A stretch of 64,000 nucleotides of DNA from Paeniglutamicibacter psychrophenolicus (lineage in GTDB: Bacteria > Actinomycetota > Actinomycetes > Actinomycetales > Micrococcaceae): positions 1 to 64,000 of the forward strand of contig NZ_JAUSSH010000009.1 in NCBI RefSeq assembly GCF_030812255.1. Direction: 5' to 3'. Positions within the stretch are counted from its first letter, which is position 1. Each line of letters begins with the position of its first letter. Under the pieces are notes generated by a model. It was given only the letters and a program-made list of their open reading frames with translations, was not told the DNA's origin and did not search any database. Below are positions 34,831-44,219 of this stretch, in pieces. The position numbers were made by a program, and so were the translations under genes.

Positions 34831-35706
34831 ATGTCTGGATCGGAATCGACTGGAAGCCAGTACCAGTCAGCGCCAACAACTTTAAAGGGACAAGTGAGCG
34901 GACTGAGCCGCCTGATCCCGAACCAACTGGCCGACGAAGCCCGCATCGCCGCCAACGTCCTGAAGTCAAAGGGCATCAACGTCGGCATTGCCGCAGGCGC
35001 CGGAATCCTGGCCCTCGCCTTGCTCGGGCTCATGGCGATCGCACTGGTCGTCGCGCTGGTCATGGGCATCGGCACCGTCATCTCGCCGTGGCTTGCCGCG
35101 CTGCTGGTGGCCGCCGGATTCCTGGTCCTCGCCGTTGTCCTGGGCTTGTTCGCATTCCTGAAGGTCAAGAAGGCCATGCCGTTGCTGCCGGACGAAGCAA
35201 TCCGCGGATTCCGGCATGATCTGGGCGTGGTGAAGGAAGGCAGCGCCTTCGACGTCTCGACGCTTGACGAGCCACGGCCTTCGAAGAAGAAGGACGAGCA
35301 TGATGCCGAGCAGGCCGGGGAAAACGAGCCCAAGGCCCCGAAGCCGACCCACAACGAATTGATCATCCGCACCCGCGAGCGCCGCGAGGAAATTGCCTTG
35401 CACCGCGACGGGCTGGGGCAGAAACTGGAAGTGCCCCTGCACCTGGGCGAGAAGATCTCCGACGCCGGACAAGCTGCCGGGGATGCCGTGAGCAAGGCCG
35501 CCGGCCGGGCCCGCCACCTCGCGGACACCGCATCGGAAAAGGTCACCGAAGGCATGGAGCGGGCCACGGAAAAGCTCGCTTCGCTCAGCGGCCTCGAAGG
35601 TGAGAACGCCAAGGAAGCCCTGCGTGAACGCTGGCGCCCGTTGGCCATCATGGCCGGCTCGTTGGCGATGTTCGCCGTCTTCCTGCGCAAGCTGCTGCGC
35701 AAGTAG
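34831..35706 (+). CDS. Actinobacterial Holin-X/DUF1469-like membrane protein
   Basis: 291 residues. An N-terminal helix (LIPNQLADEARIAANVLKSK) is followed by two hydrophobic segments (about residues 50-78 and 88-112), a long charged region with coiled-coil-like helices, and a final hydrophobic helix (AIMAGSLAMFAVFLRKLLRK). The arrangement matches the phage-holin-like superfamily III (Holin-X) proteins common on actinobacterial chromosomes. Despite the name, no phage genes are near. The role is probably envelope-related but unknown. Confidence 0.8.
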   Translation: MSGSESTGSQYQSAPTTLKGQVSGLSRLIPNQLADEARIAANVLKSKGINVGIAAGAGILALALLGLMAIALVVALVMGIGTVISPWLAALLVAAGFLVLAVVLGLFAFLKVKKAMPLLPDEAIRGFRHDLGVVKEGSAFDVSTLDEPRPSKKKDEHDAEQAGENEPKAPKPTHNELIIRTRERREEIALHRDGLGQKLEVPLHLGEKISDAGQAAGDAVSKAAGRARHLADTASEKVTEGMERATEKLASLSGLEGENAKEALRERWRPLAIMAGSLAMFAVFLRKLLRK

Positions 35707-35829
35707 CCAACGCCCCGCCCACCGCTTCCGCTTCACCCCCACCCCGGTGGACAGGAGCAGGAGGGCCGGGGCACCCCAACAACCGGAAAACCTGTCCAAG
35801 GATCACGCAGACCCACGAAGGAGGCGAGC

Positions 35830-36450
35830 ATGCGCATCATTGGAGCGGGGACACGCGATAATTTCGAATATCGCTTGCTCACCACCTTCTGGACGGTCCC
35901 GAACCTGATCACCGTTGTCAGGTTCCTGCTGGTTCCGCTGTTTGTCTGGCAGACCCTGGACATGCACTACGGCTGGGCGACGCTCACCCTGGTGATCCTG
36001 GGTTCCTCGGACTGGATCGACGGCTTTGCGGCCCGCCGCCTGGACCAGATATCAACCGTTGGCAAGTGGCTGGATCCGGTCGCCGACAGGCTGGCCTTGA
36101 TCGTCATCGCCACGACCTTCGTCGCCACCGGCATCGCCCCGGCCTGGCTGGTGTTCTCGATCGTGATTCCCGATATCGTCCTGATCGTCAACACATGGGT
36201 GCTCTTCCGCGGCAGCCCCAACCTCCCGGTGAGCAACCTGGGAAAGATCCGTACCGCATTGTTGTTGGTCGGGACCCCGTTGCTGCTCATGGGAAACACC
36301 GATTGGGGCAAGGGGACCATCCTGGGGGACATTGCAACGTGGAGCCTGGCCCTGGCCTGCGTCCTGCATGTCATCGCGGCGGTCCACTACTTCATACTGG
36401 CCCACCGCAAAGCCAAGGCACTGAACTCGGGAACTGAATGGTCTGGCTAG
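35830..36450 (+). CDS. CDP-alcohol phosphatidyltransferase family protein
   Basis: 206 residues with five or six membrane segments. The family active-site motif D-x2-DG-x2-AR-x8-G-x3-D-x3-D is complete in SDWIDGFAARRL followed by GKWLDPVADRL (residues ~54-84), which binds CDP-activated lipid and Mg. It transfers a phosphatidyl group to an alcohol such as glycerol phosphate or inositol phosphate. The acceptor cannot be fixed from sequence, and PgsA-like annotation is possible. GAAGGAGG precedes the ATG. It overlaps the next gene by 13 bases. Confidence 0.9.
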   Translation: MRIIGAGTRDNFEYRLLTTFWTVPNLITVVRFLLVPLFVWQTLDMHYGWATLTLVILGSSDWIDGFAARRLDQISTVGKWLDPVADRLALIVIATTFVATGIAPAWLVFSIVIPDIVLIVNTWVLFRGSPNLPVSNLGKIRTALLLVGTPLLLMGNTDWGKGTILGDIATWSLALACVLHVIAAVHYFILAHRKAKALNSGTEWSG

Positions 36451-37349
36451 CGGTCACCGCCGCGATCGCCGGGGCGTTCTTTCTGGCCTTCGGCACCCAA
36501 CGGCAATCCAGCGCGGTGCGTGCGAGCGCCGGCGGGTTGAACGTCACGGGTTTGGGACTGCTGCGGCTTTTCCGGACGCCCCGCTGGGTGTTCGGGTTGA
36601 TCCTGCTGGGGCTGGGCATGAGCCTGAACGTGTATGCCCTGGCCAGTGCACCCCTGACGGTGGTCCAACCCATTGGCGCCATTGCGTTGGTGATCACCAC
36701 GGTGGTCAACGCCAGGGAACACCACATCAAGATGAACCGACCCACGATCCTGGCGATCACCGCCTGCATGGTGGGCAGCGCGGCATTTGTGTTCCTGGCC
36801 ATTGAGGTCAGCGCCAAGGAACACCAGATCACCAGCGGCCAGGAGCTGCTGACAATCATGATCCTGGCCATTGCCGTGGCAATCTTCGGCGGTGCCGTGC
36901 TGCTGTTCCCGCACCGGCTCAGCGCGTTCTTCTACATCCTCGGGGCCGGGGTCCTCTTTGGATTCGTGGCGGTCCTGGTCAGGACCATTTCGGTGGCTCT
37001 GCTAGATCCCAACGGCCGCTTCATCGCGAATGTTTCCTGGTACTCGATCCTGGCCGTGATCGTCGCGGGACTGCTGGGCTCCTATTTCGTGCAGAACGCG
37101 TATTCCAAGGGACCGCCCGACCTGGTGATTGCCGGTTTGACCGTGATCGATCCGATCGTGGGCATCTCCATCGGGATTGCGATCTTTGGTGAACTCGATC
37201 CCAATGTCCAACCCGCCGTGGCGTTGAGCATGGTCGGCGCCGGATGCATTGCTATCGTGGGGGTGATCGCCTTGTCCCGGCACCATCCTGACGTGCTTGA
37301 ACGCAAGGCAGAAGCCAAGCGACGAACCAGGATCACCGATGGCAAGTAG
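36438..37349 (+). CDS. DMT-superfamily (NIPA-like) membrane protein
   Basis: 303 residues with nine or ten hydrophobic segments: WLAVTAAIAGAFFLAFGT at the start, FGLILLGLGMSLNVYALASA, PLTVVQPIGAIALVITTVVN, and a repeat-like second half ending in VGAGCIAIVGVIALSRHH. The motif around APLTVVQP resembles NIPA/DMT magnesium-transporter-like proteins. Substrate is not predictable. It overlaps the phosphatidyltransferase gene by 13 bases, so the two are co-expressed, and a GT4 gene follows 92 bases later. Confidence 0.8.
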   Translation: MVWLAVTAAIAGAFFLAFGTQRQSSAVRASAGGLNVTGLGLLRLFRTPRWVFGLILLGLGMSLNVYALASAPLTVVQPIGAIALVITTVVNAREHHIKMNRPTILAITACMVGSAAFVFLAIEVSAKEHQITSGQELLTIMILAIAVAIFGGAVLLFPHRLSAFFYILGAGVLFGFVAVLVRTISVALLDPNGRFIANVSWYSILAVIVAGLLGSYFVQNAYSKGPPDLVIAGLTVIDPIVGISIGIAIFGELDPNVQPAVALSMVGAGCIAIVGVIALSRHHPDVLERKAEAKRRTRITDGK

Positions 37350-37441
37350 CCGGCATCGAATTCCTGCGACAGCCCAACCAAGACAATGAAACGACAACCG
37401 TGGCCTCGAGTAGTGGTCATGTCAAGGAGTGAACACACCCC

Positions 37442-38629
37442 GTGACGGGCGAGAAACCATTGAAGATCCTGATTGCGGCCGATACCTACCATCCGGACGT
37501 GAACGGCGCCGCGGTCTTTTGCTATCGCCTGGCCACGGCGATGACCGAGCGTGGGCACGAGGTGCACGTCATGGCCACCCGCCCGGACAAGGGGCCGACG
37601 GTCACCGAGGTCCTGCCCGAGGCGACCGTCCACCGGCTGCGCTCGCATGGTGTGCCGACGCACGAGTACTTCCGCATTTGCTTCCCCTGGGAGGTCAACC
37701 CGGAGATCAAGGCGCTGATCAACGAGATCAAGCCGGACGTCGTCCACGCCCAATGCCACTACATGATCGGCCAGGGAGCCTTGGCCTACGCGGGCAAGCA
37801 GGGCATCCGGACCGTCGCCACCAACCACTTCATGCCGGAAAACCTGGACCCGTTCCTGCCGTTCCCCAAGTGGTTCAAGCGGATCGTCGCACGCAACTCC
37901 TGGCGCGACATGGGCAAGATCATGGGGAAGGCACATGTCGTCACCACGCCGACCCCGCTGGCCGCCCGGGCCATGACCCAGTACGCACGCCTGGGCAAGG
38001 TCCTCCCGCTGTCCAATGGCATCGAATCCAGCAATTACGAGCTCGGATCCGCCGAAGCGATCGACCTCAACCCGTATCCCACGATCCTGTTCGTGGGCCG
38101 GCTGGCGGTGGAGAAGAACGTCAACGAACTCATTGACGCCCTGACCCTGATGAAGCACGTCCCGGACGCGCACCTGGAGGTCATTGGCGGCGGCGAGCAG
38201 CGGGGCCCGCTGGAAAAGCTGGCACGCGAAAAAGGCGTGGCCAACCGCGTGCACTTCCTGGGGCACGTCGATGACGAGGAACTGCGCAGCGCCTACCTGC
38301 GCTGCGACGTGTTCTGCCAGCCGGGCACCGCGGAACTGCAATCGCTGGTGACGTTGGAGGCGCTCTCCGCTTCCAAGCCCGTGGTGTTGGCCAACGCGAT
38401 GGCCCTGCCCCACCTGGTCGATGACGGCGTCAACGGCTACCTGTTCGAACCGGGGGACCGCGCAGACTTGGCCAGCAAGCTGGATGCGATCCTGGCCATG
38501 GCCCCCGAGGGCCTGGCCGTGATGGGCAAGGCGGGCCATGCCAAGGCCGCCCTGCACAGCCACAGCAAGACCATGGACACCTTCGAGGCGATCTATCGGG
38601 GCGCGAGCGCCGAGGACTTCCTGCCCTGA
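37442..38629 (+). CDS. GT4-family glycosyltransferase 1
   Basis: 395 residues, GT-B fold. The N-terminal ILIAADTYHPDVNGAAVFCY opens the acceptor domain. The C-terminal donor domain has FVGRLAVEKNVNELIDAL and the E-x7-E retaining motif in GTAELQSLVTLEALSASKP (residues ~300-320). Close in pattern to GDP-mannose- or UDP-sugar-dependent phosphatidylinositol/diacylglycerol glycosyltransferases of actinobacteria, which fits the upstream lipid-head-group enzyme. Donor and acceptor remain unproven. GTG start after AAGGAG. Confidence 0.87.
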   Translation: MTGEKPLKILIAADTYHPDVNGAAVFCYRLATAMTERGHEVHVMATRPDKGPTVTEVLPEATVHRLRSHGVPTHEYFRICFPWEVNPEIKALINEIKPDVVHAQCHYMIGQGALAYAGKQGIRTVATNHFMPENLDPFLPFPKWFKRIVARNSWRDMGKIMGKAHVVTTPTPLAARAMTQYARLGKVLPLSNGIESSNYELGSAEAIDLNPYPTILFVGRLAVEKNVNELIDALTLMKHVPDAHLEVIGGGEQRGPLEKLAREKGVANRVHFLGHVDDEELRSAYLRCDVFCQPGTAELQSLVTLEALSASKPVVLANAMALPHLVDDGVNGYLFEPGDRADLASKLDAILAMAPEGLAVMGKAGHAKAALHSHSKTMDTFEAIYRGASAEDFLP

Positions 38630-38755
38630 TCTTCGCGCTGGCCAAGGGTTTTTGGATGAGGAAGATGAAAACCCCCGACGGAATCCATTAGGATGGCTGG
38701 GGATGTTTCAGTGATCGCCGTCCTTGGCGGAATGATTGCTGGTCCACCCGGTATT

Positions 38756-38829
38756 GGGGCGGTAGCTCAGTTGGTCAGAGCAGAGGACTCATAATCCTTT
38801 TGTCGTGGGTTCAAGCCCCACCCGCCCTA
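38756..38829 (+). tRNA. tRNA with anticodon CAT (probable elongator Met)
   Basis: Acceptor GGGGCGG pairs with CCGCCCT (one terminal G-T), anticodon loop CTCATAA gives CAT, T-arm GTGGG TTCAAGC CCCAC. Length 74, and CCA is not encoded. The D-arm and lack of initiator features argue against fMet. A CAT anticodon could instead be tRNA-Ile2 after lysidine modification, but the body looks more like elongator Met. Confidence 0.85.
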
Positions 38830-38836
38830 CACATGG

Positions 38837-38885
38837 ACGGCCTAGTCAGACCCTGCAGACAGGGATTCCGGCTAGGCCGTTTTTC
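38837..38885 (+). terminator. Terminator after tRNA (CAT)
   Basis: ACGGCCTAG (38837-38845) pairs with CTAGGCCGT (38872-38880), with an inner CCCTG/CAGGG stem and a run of five T. Confidence 0.85.
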
Positions 38886-39102
38886 GTACTTTTGGGTCAT
38901 TTGGCGGGATTCCCGCTGAAACCAACCACCACGGGCAATCGGGCGGGCCGGGGCGCACCCTGCGGCCTTCCGCGGCGGCGGCTGCGGACTCCGTTAGGCT
39001 CGAAAGGCCTGGGGGAATCGATCCCGAGGCAGCGATTTCGCCCAGGCCGCGCCCGCAACACGTTAGTTCCAAGCATCACCGCCGAAAGGACGAGACCGGT
39101 CC

Positions 39103-40305
39103 ATGCATTGCGTCATGTTCGTCGACCAACACCCCGACACCCTCGGGGGCATGCAAACCTCCGTGAGGCTGCAGCGACGCTTCCTTGAACTGGCCGGACA
39201 CCGGGTCACCATCGTCTCCCCGCGGTATCGCGGCAAGCACCCATCCGACCCGGCGGTCATCGAGTTGCCCTCGATTCCTTTGGGTCCGGGGGAGTACTCG
39301 CTGTGCATCCCCGGGAAACGCAGCGACAAGGCCCTGGCACGGGCGATCTCCGGCCGCGGCCCGGTGGACGTGGTCCACATCCAGGCCGATTTCTGGCAGG
39401 CCATCATCGGCTACCGCTTCGCCAAGGAACAGAACCTGCCGGTGGTCCACACCATGCACAACCGCCTCGACGTCGGGATCGCGGCCACCATGCCGTTCCC
39501 GGGGCTCGTCCAACGCGGCTTCGGCCTGGCCCAGAAGGCCTTCCTGCGCACCGGCCGGGGCGTGGCGGCCACGGCGTGGACATATCTGGCACGCTTCACC
39601 GACCACGCACGGCGCGTGACGGCTCCCTCGGGCCACTTCGCCCGGCTGCTGGAACACGAGGGCGTCTTTGGCGCCGTGGACGTGGTGCCAAACGGCATGG
39701 ACGATGGGATCGCCGCCGAACTCCTGGCCCAGCCCGCGGCGGCCCGCAATCCGCGCCCGCGCCTGGTGTGGGTGGGCCGGTTCAGCGCCGAAAAACGCCT
39801 GCTTCCCTTCCTGGACGCGGTGGCCCTGGCCAATCTCGACGCCGAGGTCCACGTCTTCGGGGACGGCGCGGACCGGGCCAAGGCCGAAGCCAAGGCCAAT
39901 GCCATGGACAAGCCAACCGTGCTGATCCGCGGAAAGGTTCCCTACAGGCAAATGCTCGCCGAACTGCGCCGGGCCGATGTCCTGGTGCAGACCTCCCAGG
40001 GATTCGAGACCCAGGGCATGACGGTCTACGAGGCTGCCGCGCTGGGCACCCCGTCGCTGCTCAGCGACCGGGCCATCGCCGAGGACCTGCCCCCAGGCGT
40101 CTACTGGCTCACGGAAGACGACTCGATCGAGGCACTGGCCAGGGCCCTGGGCCAATGCGTTTCCCAGGTGCGGGACGGCAGCGGACCGCAGACGGGATCC
40201 TTCGACCCGGAGTCCTTCCTGCAAAGCCGGCAAACCCGGCTCATGGCCACGGTCTACGAAGAGGCCATCGCGGGCTTTGCCGCCGAGTCCCGCCCGGGCG
40301 CCTAG
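39103..40305 (+). CDS. GT4-family glycosyltransferase 2
   Basis: 400 residues, GT-B fold. Starts with FVDQHPDTLGGMQTSVRLQR. The donor domain has LVWVGRFSAEKRLLPFLDAV, and the E-x7-E motif is GFETQGMTVYEAAALGTPS (residues ~305-323). Related to but distinct from the GT encoded at 37442. Probably adds sugar to a lipid or cell-envelope acceptor, and specificity cannot be read. The gene has its own upstream region after the tRNA terminator and is convergent with the M23-like gene. Confidence 0.85.
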   Translation: MHCVMFVDQHPDTLGGMQTSVRLQRRFLELAGHRVTIVSPRYRGKHPSDPAVIELPSIPLGPGEYSLCIPGKRSDKALARAISGRGPVDVVHIQADFWQAIIGYRFAKEQNLPVVHTMHNRLDVGIAATMPFPGLVQRGFGLAQKAFLRTGRGVAATAWTYLARFTDHARRVTAPSGHFARLLEHEGVFGAVDVVPNGMDDGIAAELLAQPAAARNPRPRLVWVGRFSAEKRLLPFLDAVALANLDAEVHVFGDGADRAKAEAKANAMDKPTVLIRGKVPYRQMLAELRRADVLVQTSQGFETQGMTVYEAAALGTPSLLSDRAIAEDLPPGVYWLTEDDSIEALARALGQCVSQVRDGSGPQTGSFDPESFLQSRQTRLMATVYEEAIAGFAAESRPGA

Positions 40306-40318
40306 CCCGCCGAAGCAC

Positions 40319-40852
40319 CTACCCCAGCGGCAGCAGGATCGAGGGACGGGTGTCACGGATCGTGAGCAGCGGGTCGATGTACTGCCCGTCCAGCCGCAGG
40401 CCCCAGTGCAGGCAGCGGGCATCGCAGTGGGCGCCGGTGGCGATCATCCCGATCTCGTCGCCGATCCCGACGATCGCACCGACCCCCAGGGTGCTGCGCA
40501 CCGGTTCGAAGCTGGTGAGCAGGCCCGCGCCGTGGTCGATGACGATGACCGGCCGGTCCACGATGCGCCCCACGAAGGAAACGATTCCCGCGGCCGGGGC
40601 ACTGACGGTGTCCCCGGGGGACCCGGCGAGGTCGACCCCGCGGTGTCCGCCGAGCCAGCGCTCGGCCGGCGGGTCGAAGGGCCGGAGCACCTCGGGCACC
40701 GGCGGCAGCGGCCAGTTCCAGGAACCGGCCGCTGCCGGCGCCGGGTTTGCACGGACGGGGGACAGCGGGGAGGCCCCGGCCGGGGCCAGCAGCACGGCCG
40801 CGCCAACCACGAGGCCGGCGAAGGCGGAAACGGTTTTCATGTCCACGAGCAT
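40319..40852 (-). CDS. Secreted M23-like peptidase, degenerate active site
   Basis: About 177 residues with a signal peptide (KTVSAFAGLVVGAAVLLAPAGA). The LytM/M23 fold is visible as WNWPLPP, GHRGVDLAGSPGDTVSAPAA and CLHWGLRLDGQYIDPL. The HxxxD zinc pair and the last zinc His are present. The catalytic HxH is CLH here, and the other usual His (YAHL region) is replaced in SFEPV. Peptidoglycan cleavage is therefore doubtful. It may bind wall or regulate another hydrolase. The frame extends to 40921, and the starts at 40852 and 40840 both suit the signal peptide. Confidence 0.8.
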   Translation of the reverse strand: MLVDMKTVSAFAGLVVGAAVLLAPAGASPLSPVRANPAPAAAGSWNWPLPPVPEVLRPFDPPAERWLGGHRGVDLAGSPGDTVSAPAAGIVSFVGRIVDRPVIVIDHGAGLLTSFEPVRSTLGVGAIVGIGDEIGMIATGAHCDARCLHWGLRLDGQYIDPLLTIRDTRPSILLPLG

Positions 40853-41276
40853 GGGCCCGAACACGGCGCTTCGCAGCGGGTTGCCGCCGGGCTGTGGAGC
40901 GACTGCGGGGATGTGATGCACGTCCCGCTCTTCTGTGCGGATGGGTCAATTTCGCGGTCCTTGGCCTGTAGTACACTGGAACACGCGGTTCTCTGTGCCT
41001 TCTTCTCGCCTGCGCGAAAAGCGGAACACATGAAACCGACTTCGCGCATGAATGATCCATGCAGCCAAATTCCAACACATGTGTGGCGGATGGCAGCGTG
41101 CGATGGCCAGGCCCACGGTCCGATTCACTTCGGTTGAGGTTTGGCATGACGGTTCTTCCGTTGCCTTCATGCCAGGGGTTGCCTCCAATTCCGGATGCGC
41201 ACCATCAACCGATAACAATGGCAGTTACCGCGGCCCAGCAATGGGCCGGCCAGCTACTGCCGGAAGGAGTTGCGAC
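40853..41276 (+). other. Non-coding region and rpsB leader
   Basis: About 420 bases between the divergent M23-like gene and rpsB. A TACACT hexamer at 40971-40976 could be a -10 element for rpsB. No known ribosomal-protein leader fold was recognised, although the long leader leaves room for S2 autoregulation. GGAAGGAG at the end is the rpsB ribosome-binding site. Confidence 0.45.
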
Positions 41277-42194
41277 ATGCCAGTCGTAACCATGCGCCAG
41301 CTGCTCGACAGCGGCGTTCACTTTGGACACCAGACCCGTCGTTGGAACCCGAAGATGAAGCGTTTCATCTTCACGGAGCGCAACGGCATCTACATCATTG
41401 ACTTGCAGCAGTCGCTGTCGTACATCGACCGCGCCTACGAGTTCGTCAAGCAGACCGTTGCCCACGGCGGCTCGGTTCTGTTCGTCGGCACCAAGAAGCA
41501 GGCTCAGGAAGCAATTTCGGAGCAGGCAACCCGCGTTGGCCAGCCGTACGTCAACCAGCGCTGGCTCGGTGGCATGCTCACCAACTTCCAGACCGTTTCC
41601 AAGCGCATCTCGCGCATGAAGGAACTGGAAGAGATCAACTTCGAGGATGTTGCCGGTTCGGGCCACACCAAGAAGGAGCTGCTGCTGCTCAAGCGCGAGC
41701 TCACCAAGCTGCAAACCAACCTTGGCGGCATCCGCAACCTGACCAAGACCCCTTCGGTCATCTGGGTTGTTGACACCAAGAAGGAGCACTTGGCCATCGA
41801 CGAGGCACACAAGCTGGGCATCCCGGTTGTTGCCATCCTCGACACCAACTGCGACCCGGACGAAGTCCAGTACCCGATCCCGGGCAACGACGACGCCATC
41901 CGCTCCGTCAACCTGCTCACCCGCGTTGTTGCAGACGCCGTTGCCGCTGGCCTGATCGCCCGCAACAACAAGGCTGCAGGCAACACCGAAGCCCCGGCCG
42001 AGCCGCTGGCCGAGTGGGAGCGCGAACTGCTCGAGGCCTCCAAGGCCGAGGCACCTGCCGCCGAGGCTGCTGTTGAAGCTGCCCCGGCAGCCGAAGAAGC
42101 ACCTGTCGCAGAAGCTGCCCCGGCAGCCGAAGAGGCACCTGCCGCTGAAGCAGCCCCGGCTGCAGACGAGGCACCGGCCGCTTCGGCCGAGTAG
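41277..42194 (+). CDS. rpsB: 30S ribosomal protein S2
   Basis: 305 residues starting [20 protein letters not shown], with GGAAGGAG well placed. The frame is open to 41052 without support. Diagnostic pieces include [37 protein letters not shown] and [20 protein letters not shown]. The last ~60 residues are an Ala/Glu/Pro repeat tail (units like [12 protein letters not shown]), common in Micrococcaceae S2. First gene of the rpsB-tsf-pyrH-frr-cdsA block. Confidence 0.97.
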   Translation: MPVVTMRQLLDSGVHFGHQTRRWNPKMKRFIFTERNGIYIIDLQQSLSYIDRAYEFVKQTVAHGGSVLFVGTKKQAQEAISEQATRVGQPYVNQRWLGGMLTNFQTVSKRISRMKELEEINFEDVAGSGHTKKELLLLKRELTKLQTNLGGIRNLTKTPSVIWVVDTKKEHLAIDEAHKLGIPVVAILDTNCDPDEVQYPIPGNDDAIRSVNLLTRVVADAVAAGLIARNNKAAGNTEAPAEPLAEWERELLEASKAEAPAAEAAVEAAPAAEEAPVAEAAPAAEEAPAAEAAPAADEAPAASAE

Positions 42195-42212
42195 TCACAA
42201 AACCAAGATTCC

Positions 42213-42289
42213 GGATGCCGGTGTTTCCCCGCACGGGGGAACGCCGGCATCGGGGACAAACCGCGGGACGGGCCACATTCGGCCCGTCC
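42213..42289 (+). terminator. Two hairpins between rpsB and tsf (attenuator-like)
   Basis: GATGCCGG...CCGGCATC (42213-42251) with a CCCC/GGGG core is followed by GGACGGGCC (42266-42274) with GGCCCGTCC (42281-42289). No T-run follows, so partial termination or RNA processing between the two genes is likelier than a full stop. Confidence 0.55.
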
Positions 42290-42331
42290 TTCGGCGAAAA
42301 AGCTCAAAACCACTTATGAATGGGGTTGCAC

Positions 42332-43171
42332 GTGGCAAACTACACCGCTGCTGACATTAAGGCACTGCGCGAGCGCACCGGCGCTGGCATGATGGACGTC
42401 AAGAAGGCTCTCGACGAGGCCAACGGCGACGCCGAGAAGGCCATGGAGCTCATCCGCATCAAGGGCCTCAAGGGCGCCACCAAGCGCGAAGGCCGTTCGA
42501 CCTCGGAAGGCCTCGTTGCCGCCAAGGTCATCGACGGCACCGTCGGCGTCATGATCGAGCTTTCCTGCGAGACCGACTTCGTTGCCAAGAACGACAAGTT
42601 CATCGCACTGGCCGCCCAGGTCCTGGACGTTGCAGTCTCCTCCGGCGCAGCCGACCTGGAAACCCTGTTGGCCGTCGACGTCAACGGCAAGGCTCTTGGC
42701 GACGTCGTCACCGAAGAGGGCGCAGTGCTGGGCGAGAAGGTCATCGTCCGCCGCCTGTCCCGTGTCGAGGGTGCAACTGTTGATGCATACCTGCACAAGA
42801 CCTCCAAGGACCTCCCGGCCCAGGTTGGCGTCCTCGTGGCCGTCGACGGCGCCGGCGACGGCGCCTTCACCGTTGCACACGACGTGGCAGTGCACACCGC
42901 CGCTATGGCACCGACCGTGCTGTCCCGCGAAGAGATCGACCCGGAGGTCGTCGAGTCCGAGCGCCGCATCGCCATGGAGACCGCCGTGGCCGAGGGCAAG
43001 CCCGAAGCCGCACTGACCAAGATCGTTGAAGGACGCCTGACCGGCTTCTTCAAGGAGCAGGTGCTGGTTGACCAGGCATTCGCCAAGGATGCCAAGAAGA
43101 CCGTGGGCAAGGTGCTGGAAGAAGCCGGCGTCAACGCCACTGCCTTCGCACGTTTCCGCGTTGGTGCATAG
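42332..43171 (+). CDS. tsf: Elongation factor Ts
   Basis: 279 residues. GTG start gives MANYTAADIKALRERTGAGM, the canonical EF-Ts N-terminal domain, followed by KKALDEANGDAEKAMELI. The core contacting EF-Tu includes the TDFVAKN segment (SCETDFVAKNDKF, residues ~78-90). It catalyses GDP release from EF-Tu. An ATG four codons upstream is possible but does not fit the family start. Confidence 0.97.
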   Translation: MANYTAADIKALRERTGAGMMDVKKALDEANGDAEKAMELIRIKGLKGATKREGRSTSEGLVAAKVIDGTVGVMIELSCETDFVAKNDKFIALAAQVLDVAVSSGAADLETLLAVDVNGKALGDVVTEEGAVLGEKVIVRRLSRVEGATVDAYLHKTSKDLPAQVGVLVAVDGAGDGAFTVAHDVAVHTAAMAPTVLSREEIDPEVVESERRIAMETAVAEGKPEAALTKIVEGRLTGFFKEQVLVDQAFAKDAKKTVGKVLEEAGVNATAFARFRVGA

Positions 43172-43240
43172 GTAGCTCCAACAGCAGGTAAATTGGTTCC
43201 CGGGCCATAGGCTCCGATAACCGATTGCTTCACACCAAGG

Positions 43241-43279
43241 TAAAGGGGGTGGCCACTTCACGGTGGCCGCCCCTTTTTC
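43241..43279 (+). terminator. Terminator between tsf and pyrH
   Basis: AAAGGGGGTGGCCAC (43242-43256) pairs with GTGGCCGCCCCTTTT (43263-43277), ending in a T-run. It separates the rpsB-tsf pair from pyrH, although read-through is possible. Confidence 0.85.
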
Positions 43280-43376
43280 CTGCCAGCACCCAGGCCCCGC
43301 GCACGCGCGGCGGCCGCCCCCCAACAGCAACGACGTGGGCCGGCACCGACCCGCACGCAGGAGGAATCACACCCCC

Positions 43377-44120
43377 ATGGACGCAACCCCTGAACCGATT
43401 GAACACACCCACGCCCCGCGTCGCCGCCGGGTCCTGCTGAAGCTTTCCGGAGAGGTCTTCGGCGGCGGCAAGCTGGGCGTCGACCCCATCACGGTGCGCG
43501 GAGTGGCCGAGCAGATCGCTGCCACCGTGGGCAAGGTCGAGGTCGCCATCGTCGTTGGCGGCGGCAACTTCTTCCGCGGCGCCGAGCTTTCGGCCTCCGG
43601 CATGGACCGCTCCCGCGCGGACTACATGGGCATGCTCGGCACCGTGATGAACTGCCTGGCCCTGCAGGACTTCCTGGAACAGGCCGGGGTCGACACCCGC
43701 GTGCAGTCCGCGATCTCCATGGCCCAGGTCGCCGAGACCTACATCCCGCGCCGCGCCATTCGCCACATGGAAAAGGACCGCGTGGTCATCTTCGGCGCCG
43801 GCGCCGGCCTGCCGTACTTCTCCACCGACACCGTGGCCGCCCAGCGCGCCCTCGAGGTCGACGCGGATGTGGTGCTGATGGCCAAGAGCGGGGTCGACGG
43901 CGTCTACACCGCGGACCCGAAGAAGGACCCCACGGCCACCAAGCTCGAGCACCTCACCTACGACGAGGCCCTCATCAAGGACATCCGCGTGATGGACCAG
44001 ACCGCGATGACCATGTGCAAGGACAACAAGCTGGAGATGATGGTCTTCGGCATGGAGGGCGACGGAAACGTCACCCGCGCCATCCTTGGCGAAAAGATCG
44101 GCACCCGCGTCACCATCTAG
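43377..44120 (+). CDS. pyrH: UMP kinase (uridylate kinase)
   Basis: 247 residues from ATG 43377 with CAGGAGGA upstream. Amino-acid-kinase fold: [60 protein letters not shown] and the C-terminal nucleotide loop [12 protein letters not shown]. It phosphorylates UMP to UDP and is usually hexameric with GTP/UTP control. An N-terminal extension of about 17 residues precedes the kinase core, typical of actinobacterial copies. Confidence 0.96.
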   Translation: MDATPEPIEHTHAPRRRRVLLKLSGEVFGGGKLGVDPITVRGVAEQIAATVGKVEVAIVVGGGNFFRGAELSASGMDRSRADYMGMLGTVMNCLALQDFLEQAGVDTRVQSAISMAQVAETYIPRRAIRHMEKDRVVIFGAGAGLPYFSTDTVAAQRALEVDADVVLMAKSGVDGVYTADPKKDPTATKLEHLTYDEALIKDIRVMDQTAMTMCKDNKLEMMVFGMEGDGNVTRAILGEKIGTRVTI

Positions 44121-44219
44121 GTGCCCCGTGCCACGGCCCTGCGTGGCATAGGATTGTTCACAAGCCCAGAAACTACCGGTCACAGTACGCATACCTGGCC
44201 GAACCCAAAGGAGTAGAAC

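Noticed and set aside
34831-35706. Prophage gene, because of the holin-like name
   Set aside because: Holin-X-like proteins are ordinary actinobacterial chromosomal genes, and no endolysin, capsid or integrase gene is near.
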